From an uncultured Collinsella sp. (GTDB taxonomy: Bacteria; Actinomycetota; Coriobacteriia; Coriobacteriales; Coriobacteriaceae): 64,000 nt of DNA. Positions 27,498-35,818 of this stretch are shown one piece after another (position 1 is the first letter of the stretch; each line of letters starts with the position of its first letter). Location of the stretch: assembly GCA_934675795.1 (NCBI GenBank), contig CAKURW010000002.1, positions 32,561-96,560 on the forward strand. The letters run 5' to 3'. The notes beneath the pieces are model-generated. The model did no database searches, was not told the DNA's origin, and worked only from the letters and a program-made list of their open reading frames with translations. A program made the translations under genes and the position numbers.

Positions 27498-28202
27498 ATG
27501 GGCGTCGTCGATCCCTTTTCTGTTGCTCGGGCCGCGGGGCTTGAGCTGACCGGGAAGCCCGAGGGCCTCACGCTCACCGACGGTACGATGGAGCTGCGTG
27601 CCGGTTTTACCCGCATGCTGCCACGACTCAAGCAGGGCCGTCTGCAGCAAGAGCTGTTGGTAAAGGCTGCGCGCACAAAGGGCATCGAGCGCCCATGGGC
27701 GATTGATGCCACGGCGGGCTTTGGCGAGGATTCGCTACTGCTGGCTGCCGCGGGCTTTACCGTCGATCTGTATGAGCAGGATTGCGTGATCGCGGCGCTC
27801 CTCAAGGATGCCTTGGATCGCGCGGCAGATGATCCGGCGCTTGCTGCTGCCGTGGCCCGCATGCGCTTACATGCGGGCAAGGACAGCATTGCCGGTCTTC
27901 GCCATACAGCTGGGTTGATCGGGCAGGGCGAGCTTGCGGCTCCCGACGTGTTGTATCTGGACCCCATGTTTCCCGAGCGCACCAAAAGTGCGGCGGTGAA
28001 AAAGAAGTTTCAACTCTTGCACCATTTGGAGCAGCCGTGTGCCGATGAGGAGGCGCTGGTCGAGGCGGCGCTTGCTGTGCATCCGCGCAAGGTCGTTATC
28101 AAGCGGCCGGTGAAGGGCCCGCTGCTTGCCGGCGTTAAGCCGAGCTATCAGCTTGCGGGCAAGGCCGTTCGTTACGATGTTTTGGTGCCGCCGCGCCCGT
28201 AG
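27498..28202 (+). CDS. rsmJ: RsmJ-family 16S rRNA methyltransferase
   Basis: A 234-residue class I SAM methyltransferase related to RsmJ, which makes m2G1516 in 16S rRNA. Diagnostic segments are IDATAGFGEDSLLLAAAG (SAM motif I), the catalytic-loop LDPMFPERTKSAAVKKKFQ, and KRPVKGPLLAGVKPSYQLAGKAVRYD. AAGGAG lies five bases before the ATG. A GTG two codons earlier overlaps that site and is less likely. Confidence 0.88.
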   Translation: MGVVDPFSVARAAGLELTGKPEGLTLTDGTMELRAGFTRMLPRLKQGRLQQELLVKAARTKGIERPWAIDATAGFGEDSLLLAAAGFTVDLYEQDCVIAALLKDALDRAADDPALAAAVARMRLHAGKDSIAGLRHTAGLIGQGELAAPDVLYLDPMFPERTKSAAVKKKFQLLHHLEQPCADEEALVEAALAVHPRKVVIKRPVKGPLLAGVKPSYQLAGKAVRYDVLVPPRP

Positions 28203-28250
28203 CTTGCGTGCGATGGTTGGCGCTCCGTCAGTGCCGTGCCGATGTGGGGT

Positions 28251-28547
28251 CTATTTCCAAGGGTGCGACGTCAGGTGCCAGCCGCCGCAGTATTCGCATT
28301 TGTAGCAGGCTAAGCCGCGCCGCCCGCGGTTTTCGCAGTCGGCCATAACGGCCTCGGCCTCGGCGCGCGTGTCGTAACGGTTTTTGCGTTCGCACGACTT
28401 GTAGCGCCAGGCTTCATCGCGCTCGGCGTTCAGAGCGTCGCGGCGCTCGTCTTCGCGCGCAAACAGGTCGCTCATATCGCCGCCGGTGGCAGCGCCCAAA
28501 AACTCGCTTTTGGCCTTTGACCAGGCGGCTCGCTTTTTGCTTCCCAT
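28251..28547 (-). CDS. Small zinc-ribbon-like protein, function unknown
   Basis: A 98-residue basic protein ending in a probable metal site: CERKNRYDT near residue 52 and CYKCEYCGGWHLTSH near 80-94 give spaced cysteines and histidines. The N-terminal half is charged and helical. The ATG has GAGGGG about ten bases upstream. A TTG seven codons earlier is possible. I do not recognise a named family. The gene is divergent from the acetyltransferase. Confidence 0.65.
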   Translation of the reverse strand: MGSKKRAAWSKAKSEFLGAATGGDMSDLFAREDERRDALNAERDEAWRYKSCERKNRYDTRAEAEAVMADCENRGRRGLACYKCEYCGGWHLTSHPWK

Positions 28548-28624
28548 CTGCTTCGCGCCCCTCTTCAAACGCTGGTATCATTGCTCAATCAAAGTGATAC
28601 CAATAAACGTGAGGTCGCCGCGTG

Positions 28625-29113
28625 ATGATCAGAAAAACCCTCGATACCGACACTCCCGCCGTCATGGCTATCTATGACGTGGCCCGCGCCTTTATGCGCG
28701 CGCATGGCAACGCCACGCAGTGGCCCGAGGGCACGCCTTCGGCCGAGCAACTGGCTGCCGATATTGCCGCTGGTGGCAGTTATGTGTGCGAAGTCGACGG
28801 TCGCGTGGTGGCGACGTTTGCCTTTTTACCGGGTCCGGACGAATGCTATGACGTCATTGAGGACGGTCAATGGCGCAGCGACACTCCGTACGCCGTGCTG
28901 CACCGTGTGGCGTCCGATGGCACCGCGCACGGCATCGCGGCTGCGATGTTTGCCTTTGCCAAGGAGCGCGCCAACCACCTGCGTATCGACACGCATCAGG
29001 ATAACCTGCCTATGCAGGGTGCGAGTATTAAGGCGGGGTTCGAGCGTGCCGGCGTCGTGTATGTGTCGGACGGCACGCCGCGTGTTGCGTTTGACTGGCT
29101 GCGTGAGGCATAA
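28625..29113 (+). CDS. GNAT-family N-acetyltransferase
   Basis: A 162-residue acetyl-CoA-dependent acetyltransferase. The fold is indicated by the N-terminal IRKTLDTDTPAVMAIY, the strand VVATFAFLPG, the AVLHRVASDGTAHGIAAAMFAFA segment in place of the pyrophosphate loop, and the C-terminal NLPMQGASIKAGFERAGVVYV, characteristic of the YjgM/amino-acid-type GNATs. The substrate is unknown. GAGGT lies upstream of the ATG. Confidence 0.88.
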   Translation: MIRKTLDTDTPAVMAIYDVARAFMRAHGNATQWPEGTPSAEQLAADIAAGGSYVCEVDGRVVATFAFLPGPDECYDVIEDGQWRSDTPYAVLHRVASDGTAHGIAAAMFAFAKERANHLRIDTHQDNLPMQGASIKAGFERAGVVYVSDGTPRVAFDWLREA

Positions 29114-29140
29114 GATCGAGGGCGCGTATCAACAATTCGC

Positions 29141-29180
29141 GCGAACGAAAATGGCTCCGGGTGGGGCCATTTTCGTTCGC
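29141..29180. terminator. Hairpin after the acetyltransferase gene
   Basis: A 15-bp perfect stem (GCGAACGAAAATGGC with its complement) and a 10-base loop follow the stop by 27 bases. There is no T-tract beyond the stem. Confidence 0.6.
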
Positions 29181-29367
29181 TGCGCTGTTTTGCAAGCCGG
29201 CTTTCGCAAGGCGCGAACCTACGAAAATCGCCGCGCGGCAACGCGGGGCGATGAGCTCGGTCGGGGGATAGGGCCCGCTTCGCCCGCCGGCTCGTAAATT
29301 GTATCATCCAGTGTGGAACGAGGACGCCCGTTGCCGCGTGCGATGGGCTTGTAATAAGAGGAGAGCC

Positions 29368-31371
29368 ATGTCGAAGCAAGCGGTCGTTGGAATCTTGGCG
29401 CATGTCGATGCCGGCAAGACCACGTTGGCCGAGGCCATGCTGTTCAACGCGGGTCGCATCCGCAAGCGCGGCCGCGTGGACGATGGCGATTCGCATCTGG
29501 ACACTAACGCGATCGAGCGCGAGCGCGGCATTACGATCTTCTCGTCGCAGGCCGTACTCGATCATGGCGATACCCACGTCATGCTCGTGGATGCGCCGGG
29601 GCATGTCGATTTTTCTGCCGAGGCGGAGCGCACGCTGCGCGCGCTGGACTACGCGATTTTGGTTGTGGGCGCCAACGACGGCGTGCAAGGGCACACCGAA
29701 ACCCTGTGGCGCCTGCTTGCGCGCTATGACATCCCGACGTTCATCTATATCAACAAAATCGATTTGGAGAATCCCGGCCGCGATGTTTTGCTGGCACAGC
29801 TCGGGCAGCGCCTTTCCGAAGGCTGCCTGGATGCCAACGAACTGCTGGCGGGCGGCGCCGTTCAGGAGGACGCTGCTGCGTTGGACGAGGCGGCGCTCGA
29901 GGAGTTTCTTGAAGCGGGCGAGCTTTCTGTCGCAACGCTGTCGCGCATGGTTGCCGAGCGCAAGCTTTTCCCCTGCTTTGCCGGCTCGGCGCTCAAGGAC
30001 CAAGGCGTGGACGAGCTGCTGGATGGCATATGTGCGCTGATGCGCGAACAGGCATGGCGCCCGGAGTTTGCCGCGCGCGTCTACCGCGTGAGCCGCGGAG
30101 ATCGCGGCGAGCGCTTGGCATGGGTTAAAGTGACCGGCGGCACGCTGCATGCCAAGCAGATGATTGACGGACGTTCCGGTGCCGAGGCGTGGGAACAGAA
30201 GGTCGATCAGGTACGCATCTATAACGGCGAAAAGTATGAGCTTGCCCAAGAAGTTGCTGCTGGCGGTATTTGTGCCGTGACGGGTCTTGCGCACGTTCGC
30301 CCAGGGGACGCCCTGGGCGCGGAGCCTGCGGGCGATGCGCCCGTCATTGCGCCAGTCCTTACCTATACGGTGCTTCCGGGCGAACATGATGTCCATACGG
30401 TGTTCAAAGCATTGACTGAGCTGGCGGACGAAGATCCCATGCTCGGCGTAAGCTGGAATACGCATCTGGAGCAGATTCACCTGCAGTTGATGGGCGCCGT
30501 GCAACTCGAGATCGTGCAGCGGGTGTTGGCCGATCGTTTTGGCCTTTCGGTTGCGTTTGAGTCTGGCGGCATTCTCTATAAGGAGACTATTTCGCAGCCG
30601 GTCGAGGGCGTGGGCCACTTTGAGCCACTGCGCCACTATGCCGAGGTGCATCTGCGCCTGGAGCCGTTGCCGGCGGGCTCGGGCGTGCAGTTTGGCACCG
30701 TGACCTCGACCGACGAGCTCGATCTTAACTGGCAGCGTCTGGCGCTCACCAACGCCATGGAGCGCGATCATCTGGGTGCGCTGACCGGCTCGCCCATCAC
30801 CGATGTGCGCATTACGCTCACGGGTGGCCGCGCGCATGCCAAACACACCGAGGGCGGCGATTTTCGCCAGGCCACGTACCGCGCGATTCGCCAGGGGCTC
30901 ATGCAGGCGCGTGAGGCCGGCGCGGCGGTGCTGTTGGAGCCGTGGTATCGCTTTGAGCTCGAGGTGCCGGGGGAGTGCGTGGGCCGGGCGCTCTCGGATG
31001 CCACGCGCATGGGTGCCGAGTACGAGCCGCCGACGATGGCGGGAGACCGGGCGAAGCTTGTGGGTCGCGTGCCGGCATCTGAGGTGCAGGATTACGCGCT
31101 GGAGGTGGCTGCCTACACGAGTGGTCGTGGGCATCTGTACCTGGAGTTCGCCGGCTATGCGCCTTGCCATGATGCCGAGTGCGTAATCGAGACGGCCTCC
31201 TATGAGCCCGAGGCCGATCTGCCCAACACGCCCGACTCGGTCTTTTGCTCTCACGGCACCGGCTACACGGTCAAATGGTACGACGTACCCGCCGCAGCTC
31301 ATGTAAAGGTCGATCCCGCCACCTTCCGCCCCTGGCGAGCGGCGGACGCCGAGTTTTTCGGCCATAGGTGA
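29368..31371 (+). CDS. Tet(M)-like ribosomal-protection-type translational GTPase
   Basis: A 667-residue EF-G-like protein in the ribosomal protection family (Tet(M)/Tet(O)/Tet(W) and relatives). G1 is AHVDAGKTT, the G2 region ERERGITIFSS, G3 DAPGHVDF and G4 NKID, followed by EF-G domains II-V. The N-terminus lacks EF-G's extra G' insert, as in Tet proteins. Such proteins displace tetracycline from the ribosome. Divergent chromosomal relatives may have other roles, and resistance cannot be claimed from sequence. AGGAGAG precedes the ATG. Codon use matches the neighbours, so recent transfer is not indicated. Confidence 0.85.
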   Translation: MSKQAVVGILAHVDAGKTTLAEAMLFNAGRIRKRGRVDDGDSHLDTNAIERERGITIFSSQAVLDHGDTHVMLVDAPGHVDFSAEAERTLRALDYAILVVGANDGVQGHTETLWRLLARYDIPTFIYINKIDLENPGRDVLLAQLGQRLSEGCLDANELLAGGAVQEDAAALDEAALEEFLEAGELSVATLSRMVAERKLFPCFAGSALKDQGVDELLDGICALMREQAWRPEFAARVYRVSRGDRGERLAWVKVTGGTLHAKQMIDGRSGAEAWEQKVDQVRIYNGEKYELAQEVAAGGICAVTGLAHVRPGDALGAEPAGDAPVIAPVLTYTVLPGEHDVHTVFKALTELADEDPMLGVSWNTHLEQIHLQLMGAVQLEIVQRVLADRFGLSVAFESGGILYKETISQPVEGVGHFEPLRHYAEVHLRLEPLPAGSGVQFGTVTSTDELDLNWQRLALTNAMERDHLGALTGSPITDVRITLTGGRAHAKHTEGGDFRQATYRAIRQGLMQAREAGAAVLLEPWYRFELEVPGECVGRALSDATRMGAEYEPPTMAGDRAKLVGRVPASEVQDYALEVAAYTSGRGHLYLEFAGYAPCHDAECVIETASYEPEADLPNTPDSVFCSHGTGYTVKWYDVPAAAHVKVDPATFRPWRAADAEFFGHR

Positions 31372-31398
31372 TAGAGGGTCAGTCTCTTTGCCGCATCC
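31372..31398. repeat. Family C palindrome remnant
   Basis: GGGTCAGTCTCTTTGCCGCAT matches the right half of the degenerate copy near 250 (GGGCAGTCCCTTTGCCGCAT) in 18 of 20 positions, without a full left arm. Confidence 0.45.
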
Positions 31399-31400
31399 TG

Positions 31401-31431
31401 TTGGTATAACTCGGTACAAGTTGGTATAACT
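31401..31431 (+). promoter_or_regulatory. Direct repeat and candidate promoter of the ATPase gene
   Basis: TTGGTATAACT occurs at 31401 and again at 31421. TTGGTA of the first copy and TATAAC of the second are 18 bases apart, forming a reasonable -35/-10 pair. The direct repeat could also bind a regulator. Confidence 0.45.
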
Positions 31432-31464
31432 ATTACCAGGGTTTGCCAATCCGAGGAGGCCGAC

Positions 31465-32583
31465 ATGAATCCAAATCCCTTTAAGCCAACGGCAGGCAAG
31501 CGGCCTCCGATGCTCATCGGTCGAGAGTCGGTCATCGAAGATTTTGAGGAAGGGCTCGATAACGGCGCCGGAGCGCCGGGTAGGCTCATGCTCATTACGG
31601 GAAATCGCGGCTGCGGCAAGACGGTTCTCCTGCGGGAGCTGCAACGTCTAGCCAATGAGCGCGGATGGGCGGTTGTCTCCGATTCCGCTTCGCTTGGCTT
31701 ATGCGACCGATTGGCCGACGCGCTTCGCTCGAATAAGCCCGTTGTGACGTCAATGGAGTTCGGTCCGTCGTTTGGCCGGATGTCGGTCGAGGCGGCGCGG
31801 GCAAAGGGCGAAACGTTGCGAGGGCTGGTCAACGAGCGCCTCAAGAAGCTCGGTCCAGGCAAGGGCATACTGTTTGCGATTGACGAGGCGCAATCGGCGT
31901 CTATCGAGGAACTGGCGGCTCTTGCCGTTCTCTATCAGCAGGTGCTCGGAGACCAGGATGCTACGGGCTTGCCCGATAGCGAGCAGCGCGGCCTTGCGCT
32001 GGTGTTCGCCGGCTTACCCAGTATGGTTGACGATCTGCTCGAAGAGCCGAGCGTAACGTTTTTACGGCGTGCCCAGCAGCGTACGTTGGGGGCGATATCC
32101 TTGCCCAAGGTGCGCGATTCGTATATCCAGACGGTCAAGGACGCTGGTCTTTACGTGGACGCGGGGACGGCGGACCTTGCGGCGCGCAAGAGCATGGGGC
32201 ATCCCTATATGGTTCAGCTGGTGGGATATTACATGTGGCGCTCTGCCGTCCGGCGTGGCTCGCAGGTCATCGAAAGGTGCGATGTCGAGGCTGGCCATAC
32301 GGATGCCGTCTCCGAGTTCTACGAAGCGGTCGACGCGCCCCTGTATTACGGGCTGCGCAGTCCACAGCGCCTCTTTATCGAGGCCATGGCGGTTGACGAG
32401 GGCAAACCGACGCGCATGGCGGATGTCATTGAGCGCTGCGATCGCACCCAGAGCTGGGCGAGTAAATATCGCGCAAGCCTGATTCGCGAGCGCGTCATCG
32501 GGGCTGCCGGATACGGTCTCGTCCGGTTTACCGTGCCCATGCTGGGCGAGTACATCCGCGATCGAGTTTTATGGCATGAGTAG
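31465..32583 (+). CDS. AAA-type ATPase (STAND-like), function unknown
   Basis: A 372-residue P-loop ATPase. Walker A is GNRGCGKT (46-53), Walker B ILFAIDEAQ (about 134-142), and a sensor-like LALVFAGLPSM follows. The remainder is helical with a winged-helix-like C-terminus (RASLIRERVIGAAGYGLVRFTVPMLGEYIRDR). It resembles stand-alone ATPases of the archaeal-type AAA/ORC-like group found as single genes in bacteria. AGGAGG precedes the ATG. The stop overlaps the next gene's start, so it is coupled to the UvrA2-like protein. Confidence 0.75.
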   Translation: MNPNPFKPTAGKRPPMLIGRESVIEDFEEGLDNGAGAPGRLMLITGNRGCGKTVLLRELQRLANERGWAVVSDSASLGLCDRLADALRSNKPVVTSMEFGPSFGRMSVEAARAKGETLRGLVNERLKKLGPGKGILFAIDEAQSASIEELAALAVLYQQVLGDQDATGLPDSEQRGLALVFAGLPSMVDDLLEEPSVTFLRRAQQRTLGAISLPKVRDSYIQTVKDAGLYVDAGTADLAARKSMGHPYMVQLVGYYMWRSAVRRGSQVIERCDVEAGHTDAVSEFYEAVDAPLYYGLRSPQRLFIEAMAVDEGKPTRMADVIERCDRTQSWASKYRASLIRERVIGAAGYGLVRFTVPMLGEYIRDRVLWHE

Positions 32584-35089
32584 GGTGATAAAGGTGACGG
32601 AACAGAAGATGAGCCCGCAGGCTATCGAGGTGCGTGGCGCGCGCGTGCACAACCTCAAAGACATCGATATCGATATTCCACTGGGAAGGCTTGTGGGCAT
32701 TGCCGGCGTGTCGGGCTCGGGCAAGAGTTCGCTGGCGCTGGGGGTTCTTTATGCCGAGGGCTCGCGTCGCTATCTTGAGGCGCTCAGCACCTATACCCGC
32801 CGTCGTCTGACGCAGGCCGAACACGCCCAGGTGGACGAGGTTCTGCACGTGCCGGCGGCGCTCGCATTGCATCAACGCCCCAGCGTGCCGGGCGTGCGCT
32901 CGACCTTTGGTACCATGACCGAGCTCAACAACAGCCTGCGTCTGCTCTTTAGCCGTTGCGCCCATCACGTGTGCCCGCATTGCGGGGCGCGTGTGGAGCC
33001 GAGCCTTAACGTAGCTGCGGGCCTGTCGCTCACGTGTCCGACATGCGGCCGCGAGTTCTACGCGCCGAGTGCCGAGGATTTGGCTTTCAATAGCGGCGGC
33101 GCATGCCCCACCTGTGGCGGCACCGGTGTCATGCGCGAGGTGGACGAGGCGAGCCTGGTGCCAGATGAGTCAAAGACCATCAACGAGGGCGCAGTCCTTC
33201 CCTGGGGCACGCTCATGTGGGATCTGATGAAGCAGGTGGCAGGCGAGATGGGCGTACGCACCGACGTGCCGTTTAGCCAACTCACGCCTCAAGAGCGCGA
33301 CATCGTGTTTCATGGTCCGGCGGTTAAGAAGCACATTCTCTACGTTCCCAAAAACGGCGAGGGCGCCACGCCGCTCGACTTCACCTATTACAACGCCGTC
33401 TATACCGTCGAGAATGCGCTCGCCAAGGCCAAGGACGATAAGGGCTTAAAACGCGTTGCGCGCTTTTTGCGCGAGGGAGCATGCCGCGATTGCGGCGGCA
33501 CGCGTCTCTCCGAGGCTGCGCGCCAGCCCCAGGTGCGCGGTATCAATCTGGCGCAAGCAGCGGCCATGACGCTGGGTGAGGCGATTGAGTGGGTGCGCGG
33601 GGTGCCTACGTCCTTGCCGGCCGAGATGCGGCCCATGGCGACGGATATCTGCGATTCGTTTTTGAGTGCGGCCCGTCGTCTGGTCGACCTGGGTCTCGAT
33701 TACCTTTCGCTCGATCGCGCCGGCGCCACGCTCTCCACGGGTGAGCGCCAGCGTGTGCAGCTCGCCCGCGTGGTGCGCAACCGATCGACGGGTGTGCTTT
33801 ATGTGCTGGACGAGCCTTCGATCGGCTTGCATCCTGCCAATGTCGACGGCTTGGTGGGCGTGATGCGCGATCTGGTGGATGACGGCAACACCGTGGTTGT
33901 TGTCGACCACGACACGCGCGTACTGGCGGAAGCCGACTATCTGGTCGAGATGGGCCCCGTCGCCGGAGCAGGCGGCGGTAACGTAATCGCTGCCGGTACA
34001 GTAGACGAGGTCGAGCAATTGCAGGGCAGCCGTATCGCGCCGTTTTTGCGCGCCGAGCCCAAGCGCTCGCGTCCGCAGGTGACTGACGAGGAAATGTTCG
34101 ATCAGGGCCACATCCGCATGGCAACCGATGCCATCCATACCGTCAAGCCGCTCGAAGTCGATATCCCGCGCGGCCGCCTTGTCGCGGTGACGGGCGTTTC
34201 GGGCTCGGGCAAGACGACGTTGGTGCTCGAGACGCTCATTCCGGCGCTTAAGGCCCAGGCAGCTGGCGAGCGCTTGCCACGCCACGTGCGTTGGGTCGAT
34301 GCCGAAGGCATTGCCCGTGCCAACCTGATTGACGCCACGCCCATCGGCGCCAACGTGCGCTCGACGGTAGCGACCTATGCCGACATCCATGACGAGCTGC
34401 GCCGCGCCTTCGCCCGTACGCCCGAGGCCAAGGCGGCCGGCTACAAGGCGGGTGCCTTTAGCTACAACACCGGTGCCTTGCGCTGCCCTACGTGCGATGG
34501 CACGGGCTCGATATCGCTCGATGTACAGTTTTTGCCCGATGTCGAGATCGTCTGCCCGGCATGTCGCGGTTCGCGTTATGCGGATGCGGCTTCGCGTATC
34601 CATCGCGAGGGCAAGGACGGGAGCTTGCTGACGTTGCCGCAGCTCATGGATATGAGTGTGGATGAGGCGCTCGACGCCACGGTGGGACTCAAGAAGGTTC
34701 AGGCGCGCTTGCAGACCTTACACGACCTGGGCTTGGGCTATCTCACCTTGGGTGAGCCCACACCGGCACTCTCGGGCGGCGAGGCCCAGCGTCTTAAGCT
34801 CGCGAGCGAGATGGGCCGCGTGCAGGATGATGCCGTGTTCGTATTTGACGAGCCCACGATCGGCCTGCATCCGCTCGATGTTCAGGTGTTGTTGAGTGTG
34901 TTCGACGGCCTTGTTGCCAAGGGCGCCACGGTTATCGTGATCGAGCACGACCTCGACCTTATCCGTAACGCCGATTACGTGATCGACATGGGCCCGGGCG
35001 GTGGCGACGCCGGCGGGCAAATCGTCTGCGCCGGCACGCCGGGCGACATCGCGGCCTGCTCCAAGAGCATCACTGGCCGCTACCTATAA
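32576..35089 (+). CDS. UvrA2-type ABC ATPase lacking the UvrB-binding domain
   Basis: An 837-residue protein with two UvrA ABC modules: Walker A GVSGSGKSS (about 43-51) and GVSGSGKTT (about 541-549), signatures LSTGERQRVQLARV and LSGGEAQRLKLASE, Walker B VLYVLDEPSIGLHP and VFVFDEPTIGLHP. Zinc modules with CPHCG/CPTCG/CRDCGG/CPTCDG/CPAC pairs are retained. After CPHCGAR the sequence passes in about 20 residues to CPTCGREFY, skipping the roughly 120-residue UvrB-interaction domain of canonical UvrA. Class II UvrA proteins are linked to drug tolerance. The ATG overlaps the ATPase stop, and GTG 32594 is an alternative start. Confidence 0.88.
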   Translation: MSRVIKVTEQKMSPQAIEVRGARVHNLKDIDIDIPLGRLVGIAGVSGSGKSSLALGVLYAEGSRRYLEALSTYTRRRLTQAEHAQVDEVLHVPAALALHQRPSVPGVRSTFGTMTELNNSLRLLFSRCAHHVCPHCGARVEPSLNVAAGLSLTCPTCGREFYAPSAEDLAFNSGGACPTCGGTGVMREVDEASLVPDESKTINEGAVLPWGTLMWDLMKQVAGEMGVRTDVPFSQLTPQERDIVFHGPAVKKHILYVPKNGEGATPLDFTYYNAVYTVENALAKAKDDKGLKRVARFLREGACRDCGGTRLSEAARQPQVRGINLAQAAAMTLGEAIEWVRGVPTSLPAEMRPMATDICDSFLSAARRLVDLGLDYLSLDRAGATLSTGERQRVQLARVVRNRSTGVLYVLDEPSIGLHPANVDGLVGVMRDLVDDGNTVVVVDHDTRVLAEADYLVEMGPVAGAGGGNVIAAGTVDEVEQLQGSRIAPFLRAEPKRSRPQVTDEEMFDQGHIRMATDAIHTVKPLEVDIPRGRLVAVTGVSGSGKTTLVLETLIPALKAQAAGERLPRHVRWVDAEGIARANLIDATPIGANVRSTVATYADIHDELRRAFARTPEAKAAGYKAGAFSYNTGALRCPTCDGTGSISLDVQFLPDVEIVCPACRGSRYADAASRIHREGKDGSLLTLPQLMDMSVDEALDATVGLKKVQARLQTLHDLGLGYLTLGEPTPALSGGEAQRLKLASEMGRVQDDAVFVFDEPTIGLHPLDVQVLLSVFDGLVAKGATVIVIEHDLDLIRNADYVIDMGPGGGDAGGQIVCAGTPGDIAACSKSITGRYL

Positions 35090-35091
35090 CT

Positions 35092-35126
35092 GAATGTGAC
35101 AAAGGGACAGTTCCTTTGTCACATTC
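35092..35126. repeat. Family C palindromic repeat, perfect copy
   Basis: GAATGTGACAAAGG pairs perfectly with CCTTTGTCACATTC over 14 bp with a 7-base loop. It starts two bases after the UvrA2 stop and its right arm supplies the last codon and TGA stop of trmL on the other strand, so it may serve as a shared terminator. Confidence 0.8.
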
Positions 35127-35718
35127 CCGGAAAGCCTGTTTGGCGCAGAGCCTCGTAGAGGACGATGGCGGCGCTGTTGGAGAGGTTGAGTGCGCTGATG
35201 CGGTAGTCGTCCGGGTCGACGAAGTTGCCGCAGATATCCTGCTGAAGGATGGCTTCGTGGCTGTCCTCGGTATGTCCGAGCGATCCCTCGTGGGCTTCCC
35301 AGGCCTCGGCGTTGTCAAGCGAATCGCAATCTCGCAACATGGGGATGCGTTCGCAGCGCTCGGGCGCCGCGGCAAGCAGCGGCTCGGGAATGCCCGAGCT
35401 CTCGCTGCCAAAGACCAAGTAGTCGCCATCGCGGTAGGTACTCTGCGCATAGGTGCGGCGTGCCTTTTTGGTCAGCAGATGTAGGCGACCATCGGCGGGG
35501 GAGAGGCCGTTGCGTGCAAGGAAATCCTCCCAGCCGGCATAGGTCGCCACGTCCAAGTTTTGCCAGTAGCCCAGGCCGGCGCGACGTACCGTCTTGTCAT
35601 CGAGCGAAAAGCCCAGCGGCTCCACCAGATGTAGGCGGGCGCCGGTGACCACGCAGGTACGGCCGATATTGCCCGTATTGGCCGGAATCTCGGGCGCATA
35701 CAGCACAATGTTGAACAT
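35119..35718 (-). CDS. trmL: tRNA (cytidine/uridine(34)-2'-O)-methyltransferase TrmL-like (SPOUT)
   Basis: A 199-residue SPOUT methyltransferase that 2'-O-methylates the wobble base of some tRNAs. The N-terminus (FNIVLYAPEIPANTGNIGRTC), the LVEPLGF strand, the DYLVFGSESSGIP knot strand and the ALNLSNSAAIVLYEALRQ knot helix are diagnostic. Family members are usually about 155 residues. Here roughly 40 extra residues, acidic and starting at RDCDSLDNAEAWE, separate the RIPM strand from the NLSN motif. AAGGAG precedes the ATG. A longer start is not supported. The C-terminal Met-stop lies within a palindromic repeat. Confidence 0.88.
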   Translation of the reverse strand: MFNIVLYAPEIPANTGNIGRTCVVTGARLHLVEPLGFSLDDKTVRRAGLGYWQNLDVATYAGWEDFLARNGLSPADGRLHLLTKKARRTYAQSTYRDGDYLVFGSESSGIPEPLLAAAPERCERIPMLRDCDSLDNAEAWEAHEGSLGHTEDSHEAILQQDICGNFVDPDDYRISALNLSNSAAIVLYEALRQTGFPGM

Positions 35719-35741
35719 GAATCTCCTTGGCTCAGAACGAA

Positions 35742-35780
35742 AAACCACCACGAAGGGAACAGGCACCTTCGTGGTGGTTT
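35742..35780 (-). terminator. Terminator of the COG0523 GTPase gene
   Basis: A 15-bp perfect stem (AAACCACCACGAAGG with its complement), followed on the minus strand by a T-run, lies between the GTPase stop and trmL. Confidence 0.8.
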
Positions 35781-35818
35781 GGCGGTTACGTAGCGGAAAA
35801 ATGCCCGCTTAGATAAAC

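Noticed and set aside
29368-31371. Calling the gene EF-G (fusA) or an acquired tet gene
   Set aside because: It lacks EF-G's G' insert and is shorter than EF-G, while no mobile element or base-composition shift supports recent acquisition.
28996-31644. 882-residue open frame opposite the Tet(M)-like gene
   Set aside because: It is an antisense shadow of a GC-rich gene with strong third-position bias; its translation is rich in His, Arg and Gln and has no domain.
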